Assembly: GCF_001641825.1 (NCBI RefSeq)
Contig: NZ_LRFH01000003.1
Coordinates: 62,001-126,000, forward strand
Reading direction: 5' to 3'
Origin: Guyparkeria sp. WRN-7
GTDB taxonomy: Bacteria > Pseudomonadota > Gammaproteobacteria > Halothiobacillales > Halothiobacillaceae
Length of the DNA stretch: 64,000 bases
In this document: piece after piece, positions 18,130-26,620 of the stretch
Numbering within the stretch: the first letter of the stretch is position 1
Layout of the letters: every line of letters starts with the position of its first letter
The notes under the pieces: generated by a model
What the model saw: the letters and a program-made list of their open reading frames with translations, nothing else
The model's database searches: none
What the model was told of the DNA's origin: nothing
Made by a program: the position numbers and the translations under genes

Positions 18130-19182
18130 ATGGATCACCAGTCCGCCCGACAGCGCAAGGCAACCCACGGCGATGGCCGCGTCTATCGCCGGCTGACCTA
18201 TCTCGCCACGGCATTGGCCCTGGTGGTGGTCGTGCTCGGCGCCTGGGTCCGCCTGACCGACGCCGGTCTGGGCTGTCCCGACTGGCCCGGCTGCTACGGC
18301 CACCTGACGGTGGGCGCGGCCCAGGCCAACGAAAGTCAGGTCAACGCCATGTACCCCGACCAGCCGCTGGAGGCCGGCAAGGCCCTCAACGAGATGGTGC
18401 ATCGTTATGCCGCCGGCACGCTGGGCCTGCTGATCCTGATGCTGGTCGGGATCGGCTGGTGGTACAAGCGCCATCGCGCCCTGTTGTCCACCCTCGCCGC
18501 CCTGGTCGTGTTCCAGGCCCTGCTCGGCATGTGGACCGTGACCATGCTGCTCAAGCCCCTGGTGGTGACGGCCCACCTGCTCGGCGGCATGACCGTGCTG
18601 TCCATGCTCTGGTGGATATGGCTCGACAATCGCCACCGATGCCTGCGCACGGCCGGGGCGCTCCAACTCCCGAAATCATCGGTGACACCGGGCATGCGCT
18701 GGTTCGCCCTGGTCGGCCTCGTCTTGCTGATCGCCCAGATATTCCTCGGCGGCTGGACCTCCACCAACTACGCCGGTCTGGCCTGCAGCGGCTTTCCCAC
18801 CTGCAACGGGCAATGGTGGCCGGATGCCGACTACAGCTCCGTCTTCGGGCTGCACGAAGTAAATGACCTCCACGGCCCGGGCCTGATCGCCACCCAGTGG
18901 CTGCATCGGCTGGGCGCGCTGGTGGTATTCGTCGCCCTGTTGGCGCTGACGATCAAGGTCAGCCGCATCGCGCCACGGTTGGCGCTGGCCATCGGCACCC
19001 TGCTGGGCGTGCAGATCTCGCTTGGTATCGGCAACGTCCTGTTCGGCCTGCCGCTGGCGATGGCCGACGCCCACAACGCGGTCGCGGCACTGCTGCTGCT
19101 CGCGGTCCTCGCGCTCAATCATCACCTCAATCATCCGCTGACCCCCGCGATGGGTCAGGCACCGAAGGGAGTGTGCACATGA
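18130..19182 (+). CDS. ctaA: Heme A synthase (COX15/CtaA)
   Basis: 350 residues with about eight membrane helices. Motifs include GAWVRLTDAGLGCPDWPGCYG at the first helix, a conserved EMVHRYAAG, TAHLLGGM, and a second-half FLGGWTSTNYAGLACSGFPTC, followed by ATQWLHRLGAL; the His residues bind the hemes. It oxidises the heme O methyl group to the formyl group of heme A. GGGGAGGG lies seven bases before the ATG at 18130 (a GTG at 18127 is adjacent). The stop overlaps the start of ctaB by four bases, matching sequential use of their products. Confidence 0.95.
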   Translation: MDHQSARQRKATHGDGRVYRRLTYLATALALVVVVLGAWVRLTDAGLGCPDWPGCYGHLTVGAAQANESQVNAMYPDQPLEAGKALNEMVHRYAAGTLGLLILMLVGIGWWYKRHRALLSTLAALVVFQALLGMWTVTMLLKPLVVTAHLLGGMTVLSMLWWIWLDNRHRCLRTAGALQLPKSSVTPGMRWFALVGLVLLIAQIFLGGWTSTNYAGLACSGFPTCNGQWWPDADYSSVFGLHEVNDLHGPGLIATQWLHRLGALVVFVALLALTIKVSRIAPRLALAIGTLLGVQISLGIGNVLFGLPLAMADAHNAVAALLLLAVLALNHHLNHPLTPAMGQAPKGVCT

Positions 19183-20105
19183 ATGTTCGAGCCCAGACGG
19201 TTGCTGCTATCGGCGCCTTCCCGTGGCGCAGCTACGTAAAGCTGTGCAAGCCCAAGGTCGTCTCGCTGGTGGTGTTCACGGCACTGGTCGCCATGCTGCT
19301 GGCCGCGCCGCCGGGGGATCTGCCTTGGACGCTGCTCCTGGCCGGCACCATCGGCATCACCCTTGCCGGCTTTTCGGCGGCGGCGTTCAACCACGTCGCC
19401 GACCGGGAGATCGACGCGGCGATGGGCCGAACCAAGGCGCGGCCGCTGCCCACCGGTGATGTCTCGAGAACCGCAGCCACAATATTCGCCGCCCTGCTGG
19501 CGACGGCATCGCTGGGGCTGCTGTGGTTCGCGGTCAACCCGCTCACCGCGGTACTGACCCTGCTCACCCTGATCGGCTACGCCGTGGTCTACACCCGTTA
19601 CCTCAAGTGGATCGGGCCGCAGAACATCGTGCTCGGCGGCGCCTCGGGCGCGGCACCCGCCCTGCTGGGCTGGACGGCCGTCACCGGCGCCGTCGGCTGG
19701 GAGGCCATCGCCCTGTTCCTGATCATCTTCGTCTGGACGCCGCCGCACTTCTGGCCGCTGGCCATCGCCCGACGCGCGGAGTACGCCGCCGCCAAGGTGC
19801 CGATGATGCCGGTCACCAACGGGGTGGCGCACACCAAGCGTCAGACCCTGTACTACGCGATCGCCCTGCTGCCGGTCAGCCTGTTGCCGGTGGCAGTAGG
19901 CATGAGCGGCCCGGTTTACCTGGTCGGCGCGACGCTCCTGAGCGGCAGCTTCATCCTGCGCGCCTGGCGGCTGCTGCACGTCGACAGCGATCAGCAGGCG
20001 ATGAAGCTGTTCGGCTTCTCGATCACCTACCTGACCGCCCTGTTCGCCCTGATGCTTGCGGATCACTACCTGCCGCTCGGTTCCGTGCCGGCGGTGATTG
20101 GCTAG
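19179..20105 (+). CDS. ctaB: Protoheme IX farnesyltransferase (heme O synthase)
   Basis: 308 residues, a UbiA-superfamily membrane prenyltransferase. The first Asp-rich motif is NHVADREIDAAMGRTKARPLP (NxxxDxxxD), and the second is in the IARRAEYAAAKVPMMPV region, preceded by the diagnostic FVWTPPHFWPLAI. It attaches a farnesyl group to heme B to give heme O, the substrate of the heme A synthase encoded just upstream. The ATG overlaps the ctaA stop, and AAGGGAG lies seven bases before it. Confidence 0.96.
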   Translation: MNVRAQTVAAIGAFPWRSYVKLCKPKVVSLVVFTALVAMLLAAPPGDLPWTLLLAGTIGITLAGFSAAAFNHVADREIDAAMGRTKARPLPTGDVSRTAATIFAALLATASLGLLWFAVNPLTAVLTLLTLIGYAVVYTRYLKWIGPQNIVLGGASGAAPALLGWTAVTGAVGWEAIALFLIIFVWTPPHFWPLAIARRAEYAAAKVPMMPVTNGVAHTKRQTLYYAIALLPVSLLPVAVGMSGPVYLVGATLLSGSFILRAWRLLHVDSDQQAMKLFGFSITYLTALFALMLADHYLPLGSVPAVIG

Positions 20106-20131
20106 GCTGACGGGCTGAAGGGGCACCGACC

Positions 20132-20995
20132 ATGACGCTGCCCACCGTACTCGAGGAAGCCGTCGCCTTCCTCCAGCCGTACGAGTTCTCGCCCACGGTA
20201 CTGCTGGCCTGCCTCGGTGCCGCCCTGCTCTACCAGCGCGGCTGGCGTCGGGCCGGTGGCGGTTTCGGCCAGGCACTGATGTTCTGGATCGGGCTGCTGG
20301 GCATGTACGTCATGCTCCAGACCCAGTTCGAGTACTACGCCCAGCACAGCTTCTTCATGCACCGCCTGCAGCATCTGGTGCTGCATCACGTCGCCCCGTT
20401 CCTGATCGCCGTCTCGGCGCCGGCCGCGATCCTCGGGGCCGGCCTGCCGGAGGGCATCCGCCGCCTTGTCGTGGCACCGCTGCGACGCAACCAGGTCCTG
20501 CAGTGGCTGTATGCCGCCATCCAGGAACCGATGGTGGCCGGCGCCATCTTCGTCGGCCTGATCTACTTCTGGCTGATCCCGTCGGTGCACTTCTACGCCA
20601 TGCTCAACGTGCCCCTCTACAACACGATGAACTGGGGCATGGCGATCGACGGGCTGTTGTTCTGGTGGATGATCTTCAACCTGCGCGTGCCCGGCAGCAG
20701 CGACATGCGCCACTACGGCTATCGCCTGCTGGTGCTGTTCCTGGTGATGTTCCCGCAGATCGCCCTGGGCGCATTCATCGCCCTGAGCGACCACGACCTG
20801 TTCGGCATCTACGCCGCCTGCGGGCGCATCCTGCCGATCACCCCGCTGGTGGACCAGGCGATCGGCGGGCTGCTCACCTGGGTACCCGCGGCCATGATGA
20901 GCTTTGTCGGCGGACTGGTGCTGATTTATCGCTGGAACCGCCAGAGCCGGCAGGGCGAAAACCCCGTCTCCCCCACCCTTGGCTGCGCGAGGTAA
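20132..20995 (+). CDS. ctaG: CtaG-type cytochrome c oxidase assembly membrane protein (caa3_CtaG family)
   Basis: 287 residues, about seven membrane helices. The sequence (HSFFMHRLQHLVLHHVAPFLI, WLIPSVHFYAML, NWGMAIDGLLFWWMIFNLR) matches the Bacillus-type CtaG family, distinct from the Cox11 copper chaperone that shares the gene name. CtaG of this type is needed for caa3 oxidase maturation in Bacillus. The His-rich motifs may bind copper (inference). AAGGGG lies eight bases before the start. Its presence in place of Cox11 fits the fused-cytochrome subunit II. Confidence 0.88.
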   Translation: MTLPTVLEEAVAFLQPYEFSPTVLLACLGAALLYQRGWRRAGGGFGQALMFWIGLLGMYVMLQTQFEYYAQHSFFMHRLQHLVLHHVAPFLIAVSAPAAILGAGLPEGIRRLVVAPLRRNQVLQWLYAAIQEPMVAGAIFVGLIYFWLIPSVHFYAMLNVPLYNTMNWGMAIDGLLFWWMIFNLRVPGSSDMRHYGYRLLVLFLVMFPQIALGAFIALSDHDLFGIYAACGRILPITPLVDQAIGGLLTWVPAAMMSFVGGLVLIYRWNRQSRQGENPVSPTLGCAR

Positions 20996-20999
20996 AAGC

Positions 21000-21596
21000 G
21001 TGTCGCGACTCAAGAACCTTCTGACCATTTGCCTGCTCCCGCTGGTGCTGCTCGGCTGCAGCGAGGAGCCACCGGGCGGCTGGCACGGCCACGACATCAC
21101 CGGCGTCATGCCGGATCTCGAGTTCGAACTGACCGACCACACCGGCCAGCAGGTCACCGAGGAGGAGTACCGCGGCAAGGTCACCATGATGTTCTTCGGC
21201 TACACCAGCTGCCCGCACGTCTGCCCGGTCGCGCTGCGCAAACTGGCCGCGGCGACCCGGGAGCTGGGCGAGCAGGCCGACCGGGTCGAAATCCTGTTCG
21301 TGGCCGTGGACCCGGCGCGCGACAAGAAGGTGCTCGACGAGTACGTCGCCGGCTTCAACCCCAATCTCGTCGGCCTGACCGGTACGCAGAAGCAATTGAA
21401 AGAAGTCGCCAAGCGTTACCGCGTCGCCTTCAGCTACGAGGAGCCGCAGGAAGACGGGTTCTACATCGTCAATCACAGTGGTGCGGTATTCGTCTTCGGC
21501 CCGCATGGCAAGACCCGCCTGCTGGTCGACGAGGAAACCAAGGTCGCCAATATCACCGAAGACCTCCGGCATCTGCTCGAGGAATCGAGCGGCTGA
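21000..21596 (+). CDS. SCO1/SenC-family lipoprotein, copper chaperone for CuA
   Basis: 198 residues from a GTG start supported by GAGGT seven bases upstream; the frame overlaps the tail of the ctaG gene if an earlier TTG were used. A lipoprotein signal ends in LLGC, so the protein is anchored to a membrane by lipid. The thioredoxin-fold domain has CPHVCP and a downstream His (YIVNHSG), the three copper ligands of SCO proteins. It delivers copper to the CuA site of subunit II. Last gene of the oxidase operon; a small GCTTT/AAAGC hairpin follows at about 21627 but has no T run. Confidence 0.93.
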   Translation: MSRLKNLLTICLLPLVLLGCSEEPPGGWHGHDITGVMPDLEFELTDHTGQQVTEEEYRGKVTMMFFGYTSCPHVCPVALRKLAAATRELGEQADRVEILFVAVDPARDKKVLDEYVAGFNPNLVGLTGTQKQLKEVAKRYRVAFSYEEPQEDGFYIVNHSGAVFVFGPHGKTRLLVDEETKVANITEDLRHLLEESSG

Positions 21597-21677
21597 GTTG
21601 GCGTCGGCCCCGGCGAGATACAAGCTTTAATAAAGCGAAAAGCAGGCGGCCACCGATTGACCCGGTTCGCCGTTGAG

Positions 21678-22424
21678 TCAGGGCTCGTGGCGCGGGTCGA
21701 TGGAGAATTGCGGCTTCTGGATGCGGATGTCTGGCTTGCGCACGGGTATGTCGGGCCGACGGAGTTTCGGTTGAGGCGCGGCATCGCGTACCAGCCAGTG
21801 ATGGTAACCGCGGATGTCCTTCAACGAGGCCGACGTCTGAACGTCCACGTGGGCCCGGATGAGGGGCGCGGACGATCCGCCGCAGAAGCCCGTCCCGACA
21901 GTGCAGGAACCGAGCTTGGGAAAGCCGATGCCCTCGGGCGCTTGAGTCAGCCCTTGGGTCCGCCAGCCGCCGGCATTCATATGCGGGGGACGGGCTTGCG
22001 TGAGCGTATAGCCGATCATCGTCTGGAGATTGCGGACGGCGGTCACGACGGCACTGTCGTTGGTCTGGTAGGTGCCGATGTTGTGACCCTGCTCGTCAAA
22101 ACCGTAAAAGAAGGCCGACTCGGGGATTCCCGCATTGATCCACAACTGCTTGACCTCCTCTAGGGTCGCGTAGCGGAACCCGGCAAACGCCCCGCCAGGC
22201 GCGAATTCGTTGCTTCCATCCGCGCCGATCATGTCGTTGTAGGACTTCGTCCCCGACAAGGGCAGTTTCAACCATGACAACCCGCTAACCGTGTCGTAGA
22301 CGATCGCATCAGCTCCGAACGTCGAGTCGTTCTTCGGTTGCAGTTCGGCCAGCGCCGAACGGCCCGCCATGCTCGCCAACACCACGCCCAGTGCCACCAT
22401 GACAATCCTGTTCTTGAGACTCAT
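21678..22424 (-). CDS. Secreted protein with PEP-CTERM-associated-like domain and proline-rich tail
   Basis: 248 residues. A signal peptide ends near ALA (residue ~26). The domain that follows (YDTVSGLSWLKLPLSGTKSYNDM, FAGFRYATLEEVKQLWINAGI) resembles a family of exported proteins often found with PEP-CTERM sorting signals, but this protein has no such C-terminus. Instead it ends in a basic, proline-rich tail with the reiterated pattern RRPDI/RKPDI/QKPQF. GGAGGAG lies six bases before the ATG at 22424. Function unknown; it converges on the oxidase operon. Confidence 0.65.
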   Translation of the reverse strand: MSLKNRIVMVALGVVLASMAGRSALAELQPKNDSTFGADAIVYDTVSGLSWLKLPLSGTKSYNDMIGADGSNEFAPGGAFAGFRYATLEEVKQLWINAGIPESAFFYGFDEQGHNIGTYQTNDSAVVTAVRNLQTMIGYTLTQARPPHMNAGGWRTQGLTQAPEGIGFPKLGSCTVGTGFCGGSSAPLIRAHVDVQTSASLKDIRGYHHWLVRDAAPQPKLRRPDIPVRKPDIRIQKPQFSIDPRHEP

Positions 22425-22690
22425 GTCCGTCTCCTCCCTTGACGTCCCCATTTTTCGCCAGGAACGCTGACCACTCGTGCCCGTTCCCTGGCGACGACTA
22501 CCGGCTGGAGACTGGAAGCCCGCTCCATACCGGCGCAAGAACACTCATCGGGAGTCTAGACCCTTGTCGGCAGCGCTCTCACCCAATTATCGAGGGTACG
22601 AACAGCCACCTGCACCGTTCGGGTTGCCCGGACGGGAAACGTGCGACAACGCTGTGTTTTCTGCGGGTCCGCAACGGTGTCGACGAACAA

Positions 22691-24403
22691 TCACCCCTCC
22701 GCCGGCTGCCCGATATCGCCCGGCGAGGTAGCATGGTCGCCACAAGCACGGCGTACCGCCTCGGCGCGGGTGGCCACCCAGTCCTCGGCATGCACTTCCT
22801 TGGCCACGCCCAATTGTTCGAGGCGGCCGCGCGGCTGTTCCTGGATACCCGAGATGATCACCCGCGCACCGCGCTGGGCGGCATCGTGCATGATGCGCTC
22901 CAGGATAAGGGCGGCGCTCACGCCCAGGTGGGGGACGCCCGAGAGGTCGATCACCAGGGTGTCGGCGTGATCAAGACGGTTCTGCTGCCTGGTGAGGGTC
23001 TGGGCAGCACCGAAGATCAGCGGACCGCTGAGGTCGAGCAACGCGACGCGGCTGCCGGCGTCGCTGAGCAGACGTTTCTCGTCGGCATCCAGGCCCTCGT
23101 AGTCACTTTCGTAGCCTTCCTCCGCCTTGCCCAGCACACGGACGTGCTCCGACTGCAGGTCGGACAGGCGACGAATGGTCAGGATGTTGGCGACGAACAG
23201 GCCGATACCCACGGCGGTGATCAGGTCGACGAACACGGTCATGGCGATCACGCCGTACATGATCAGCGCACCGCGGATCGACAGGCGGTGGGCGCGGCGC
23301 AGGAAGCCCCAGTCGATGATGTCGATGCCCACCTTGATGGCGATACCGGCGAGGATGGCCTTGGGGATGTTCTCCACCAACCCGCTGGCACCGAAGACCA
23401 CCACCCCGAGCACCCCGGCGCGCACCAGACCGGACAGGGCAGAACGTGCCCCGGTCTGGATATTGACCACCGTGCCCATGGTCGCACCAGCGCCCGGCAG
23501 GCCGCCGAACATGCCCGAGGCAAGGTTGCCCAGGCCCTGGCCGACCAGTTCCTTGTCGGAGTTGTGTTCCTTGCGCGTCAGGCTATCGGAGATCACCGAG
23601 GTCAGCAGCGCGTCGATGGAGCCCAGCATGGCGAGCACCAGCGCGTTGATCACCATGGTCATCCAGTCCTCGGCGGAGAAACTCGGCATCACCAGCGAGG
23701 GCAGGCCCGAGGGGATCTCGCCGATCGCGCGGTAGTCACCGCTGCCGATGAACCACACTGCCAGTAGCGTGCCCACCACCAGAGCCAGCAGCTGGGGCGG
23801 CATGAAGCGCCGCCACGCCTTCGGCATCAGGAACAGAATGGCCAGGGCGACCACGCCGAGGATCAGCTCGCCCGCGTTCACCTCGGCGAACAGGCCCGGC
23901 AGCGCCTCCAGCGAGCCGAGCACCCCGCCACCGGGTGATGCGTGCCCCAACAGCCCGGGCAGCTGGATGATGATCAGGATCAGGCCGATGCCGGACATGA
24001 ACCCCGAGATCACCGTGTAGGGCATCAGCGTGACGTAGCGCCCCAGCTTGAGCACCCCGAACACCACCTGGAATATGCCGGCGAGCATGACCGTGGTGAA
24101 GGCCATCGCCATGGCGTTCTCGGGTATCACCCCCGTGGCGGGGTCGGGGACCATCAGGGCAACGACGACCGCGGTGAACACGACGGTCATCGGCCCGGTG
24201 GGCTCGGAAATCAGGGTCGGCGTGCCACCGAACAGGGCAGCGAACAGCCCCACGAGCACTGCACCGTAGAGACCCGCTTCGGCGCCGGCACCCGACGCCA
24301 CACCAAAGGCCAGGGCCATCGGCAGGGCCACGATCGCGGCCGTGACGCCGCCGAAGACGTCCCCTTTTACGTTACCGAAACCGATCTGGTTGAAAACCTG
24401 CAT
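22691..24403 (-). CDS. SulP-family anion transporter with STAS domain
   Basis: 570 residues. The N-terminal ~440 residues hold the SulP membrane domain, opening with GDVFGGVTAAIVALPMALAFGVASGAG and containing the SulP signature SEPTGPMTVVFTAVV. The C-terminus is a STAS domain (LIFGAAQTLTRQQNRLDHADTLVIDLSGVPHLGVSAA in pieces). SulP proteins carry sulfate, bicarbonate or other anions, often with Na+ or H+; the substrate cannot be read from the sequence. In an organism with a Mrp sodium system, a Na+-bicarbonate role is a reasonable guess only. AAGGG precedes the ATG. Confidence 0.92.
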   Translation of the reverse strand: MQVFNQIGFGNVKGDVFGGVTAAIVALPMALAFGVASGAGAEAGLYGAVLVGLFAALFGGTPTLISEPTGPMTVVFTAVVVALMVPDPATGVIPENAMAMAFTTVMLAGIFQVVFGVLKLGRYVTLMPYTVISGFMSGIGLILIIIQLPGLLGHASPGGGVLGSLEALPGLFAEVNAGELILGVVALAILFLMPKAWRRFMPPQLLALVVGTLLAVWFIGSGDYRAIGEIPSGLPSLVMPSFSAEDWMTMVINALVLAMLGSIDALLTSVISDSLTRKEHNSDKELVGQGLGNLASGMFGGLPGAGATMGTVVNIQTGARSALSGLVRAGVLGVVVFGASGLVENIPKAILAGIAIKVGIDIIDWGFLRRAHRLSIRGALIMYGVIAMTVFVDLITAVGIGLFVANILTIRRLSDLQSEHVRVLGKAEEGYESDYEGLDADEKRLLSDAGSRVALLDLSGPLIFGAAQTLTRQQNRLDHADTLVIDLSGVPHLGVSAALILERIMHDAAQRGARVIISGIQEQPRGRLEQLGVAKEVHAEDWVATRAEAVRRACGDHATSPGDIGQPAEG

Positions 24404-24627
24404 TCGTCCGCCCTTCTCGAACCGTCAGAAATATCGGCCGACACCATAGCAAGCCCAAACGCGTCCATAGATTGGATTTATCGCTGGGCGCCATAGACTC
24501 CGCCCTATGTTAGAAGGGCCTTACGGCCGTTGCAGTTAGCGGAAACGCGCTCCGAGGCGGGCCTTGTCGAACCATGGGAATCGGTCGTCGGGCATGGCGC
24601 TCGAGCCGGCAAGCAGGGAGACGGTCG

Positions 24628-25278
24628 CTAGCGAAGGATGGCCTGCTCGCTGACGTCCCCCGCTTGCAGGTCCTCGACCCGCCTCACGCGCCACAAGGCC
24701 CAGAAAGCGCTTCCCTCGATGGCACACCCCAACTGCCGCAGCCACTGCGCGACCTTGTGGTTGGAATTGTTCCAGAAGGCATACGGCTCGGGGTGCTCGA
24801 CGAAGGTCAGACCGTAGACGGCGTTGTGCTTCGCGCTGGCGACGTGCGCCCGGTGTCGGGCATCGAGCGAGGAGCGCAATGTGGCGACGCGGTCGGTCGC
24901 CACCGGCACTTCGTGAATGTCCTGGATACCGACACGGAGCCCGCCGCGCACCCCCTCTCGCGTGGCCGGCTCGTGGGTGAGGCTGCGCCCCAGGCCCGCC
25001 CGGGTCGGCCAGAGCACGGCCCGGCTCGCTTCCACCCTTCCCGTGTCCACCTCGGCGTACCAGCCCCAGTCACCGAAGGCGTAGCGGACGAACCCCTCGG
25101 GATGCGGGAGCACCAGGCTGGAATGGCGGCCATGGTCCAGCACGAACACAGCCTGCGGGCGATCCACCGACGCCGGCGGCACGATGGTGGTAGCGCAGGC
25201 CCCCAACAACGAGACCGCCCCGCCGGCCACGATAATGTGCAAGAGCATCCGCGATACGCGCTGGAAAAATTCAGCCAT
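24628..25278 (-). CDS. Lipoprotein, DUF2459-like
   Basis: 216 residues. The N-terminal hydrophobic stretch ends in a lipobox-like LLGAC, so it is probably a lipoprotein. The FVLDHGRHSSLVLPHPEGFVRYAFGDWGWY region and the late FWNNSNHKVAQWLRQLGC resemble proteins of the DUF2459 group, whose function is not known; this match is from memory of pattern and moderately sure. No clear ribosome-binding site precedes the ATG at 25278. Divergent from the MscS gene with 243 bp between. Confidence 0.6.
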   Translation of the reverse strand: MAEFFQRVSRMLLHIIVAGGAVSLLGACATTIVPPASVDRPQAVFVLDHGRHSSLVLPHPEGFVRYAFGDWGWYAEVDTGRVEASRAVLWPTRAGLGRSLTHEPATREGVRGGLRVGIQDIHEVPVATDRVATLRSSLDARHRAHVASAKHNAVYGLTFVEHPEPYAFWNNSNHKVAQWLRQLGCAIEGSAFWALWRVRRVEDLQAGDVSEQAILR

Positions 25279-25521
25279 GGCAGCTCGGCGACGCGGCCCT
25301 GCTCGTCAGGCAACGCGAGCGTCGGGGAAACAATGGGTTCGCCTCCATCGTAGGTCAGCGTCGGTCGAAAGGCGTTCCCGCTGCCTGTCTCGTCTCGCAG
25401 CAGGTGTCTATAGTTCGAGTGAACCGATCCCTGTTGCCAATCGCGTCGCCGGTGTCGCGGGATGCCCACCCAGGCCAGCCTGGAAGCGGCCTCCCGCACC
25501 GCGACCTCGAGGAATGCCGTC

Positions 25522-26577
25522 ATGAACACCCTGGAATGGACCATCGGACCGGTCAATCTCGTCGACGCCCTGATCGCCTCGGGTATCGCGCTGGGCATCT
25601 TTGCCCTGCTCGTCCTCGCACAGCGGGTGCTGCTCAATCGTTGGGCAAGGTTCGCCGAAGGCACGAGCAACTCCATCGATGACGACCTGGTGATCGTATT
25701 GCGGCGTACCCAGTGGTGGTTCCTGCTCGTCGTCGGGGTCTCGATCGGCACGCTCTACTTCGACCTGCCCGCCCAGGGCGACCAACTCATCCGGTCGGCA
25801 ACCGTGCTGGCTCTTCTGCTGCAAGCCGGCCTGTGGTCCAGCACGTTTCTCGTCCAGCGACTGGAGCGCTACCGGCTGAAACGACGCGAGACCGATCCCG
25901 GCAGCGAAATGACGCTCAGCGCGGTCGGTTTTCTCGGCCGCATCGCGCTGTGGTCGTTCATCCTGCTGCTCGCCCTGGACAACCTCGGCGTCAACGTCAC
26001 CGCCCTGATCGCCGGGCTGGGCGTGGGCGGCATCGCCGTCGCCCTGGCGGTGCAGAACATCCTCGGCGACCTGTTCGCCTCCCTGTCGATCGTGCTGGAC
26101 AAGCCGTTCACCGTCGGGGACTTCCTGATCATCGACGACCTGCTCGGCAAGGTGGAGCACGTTGGCCTAAAGACCACCCGCCTGCGCAGCCTGTCGGGCG
26201 AACAGCTGGTGTTTTCCAACTCCGATCTGCTGCAGAGCCGCATTCGCAACTACGGGCGGATGTACGAACGACGCGTGGTCTTCGAGATCGGCGTGACCTA
26301 CCAGACCCCGCGGGACAAGCTGGAAATCATCCCCGCCATCATGCGCGAGGCGGTCGAGGCTTGCGAGGAAACCCGCTTCGACCGCTCCCACTTCAAGGCC
26401 TACGGCAATTTTTCGCTCAATTTCGAGACGGTCTACTTCGTGCTCACGGCGGACTACAACCGCTACATGGACGTCCAGCAGGCGGTGAACCTGCATATCC
26501 ATCAGCGGTTCGAGGAGGAAGGCATCGAGTTCGCCTATCCCACCCAGACGCTGTTCATCGAATCACCCGCCAGCTGA
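25522..26577 (+). CDS. MscS-family mechanosensitive channel
   Basis: 351 residues. Four N-terminal membrane helices end in the pore helix region NVTALIAGLGVGGIAVALAVQNILGDLFASLSI, the Gly/Ala-rich MscS TM3, followed by the beta domain (DKPFTVGDFLIIDDLLGKVEHVGLKTTRLRS) and a mixed C-terminal domain. Such channels release solutes on osmotic downshock. The ATG at 25522 with GAGGA nine bases upstream is preferred; the frame is open to 25462 without a good site. Confidence 0.93.
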   Translation: MNTLEWTIGPVNLVDALIASGIALGIFALLVLAQRVLLNRWARFAEGTSNSIDDDLVIVLRRTQWWFLLVVGVSIGTLYFDLPAQGDQLIRSATVLALLLQAGLWSSTFLVQRLERYRLKRRETDPGSEMTLSAVGFLGRIALWSFILLLALDNLGVNVTALIAGLGVGGIAVALAVQNILGDLFASLSIVLDKPFTVGDFLIIDDLLGKVEHVGLKTTRLRSLSGEQLVFSNSDLLQSRIRNYGRMYERRVVFEIGVTYQTPRDKLEIIPAIMREAVEACEETRFDRSHFKAYGNFSLNFETVYFVLTADYNRYMDVQQAVNLHIHQRFEEEGIEFAYPTQTLFIESPAS

Positions 26578-26620
26578 GTCGCTCCCCGAGAGCCGAATCC
26601 CGAATGAGCCCGACACCGGA

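Noticed and set aside
22439-23767. A 442-codon plus-strand frame opposite SulP
   Set aside because: Composition typical of antisense G+C-rich frames (His/Gln/Asp/Gly); SulP with STAS is unmistakable on the other strand.
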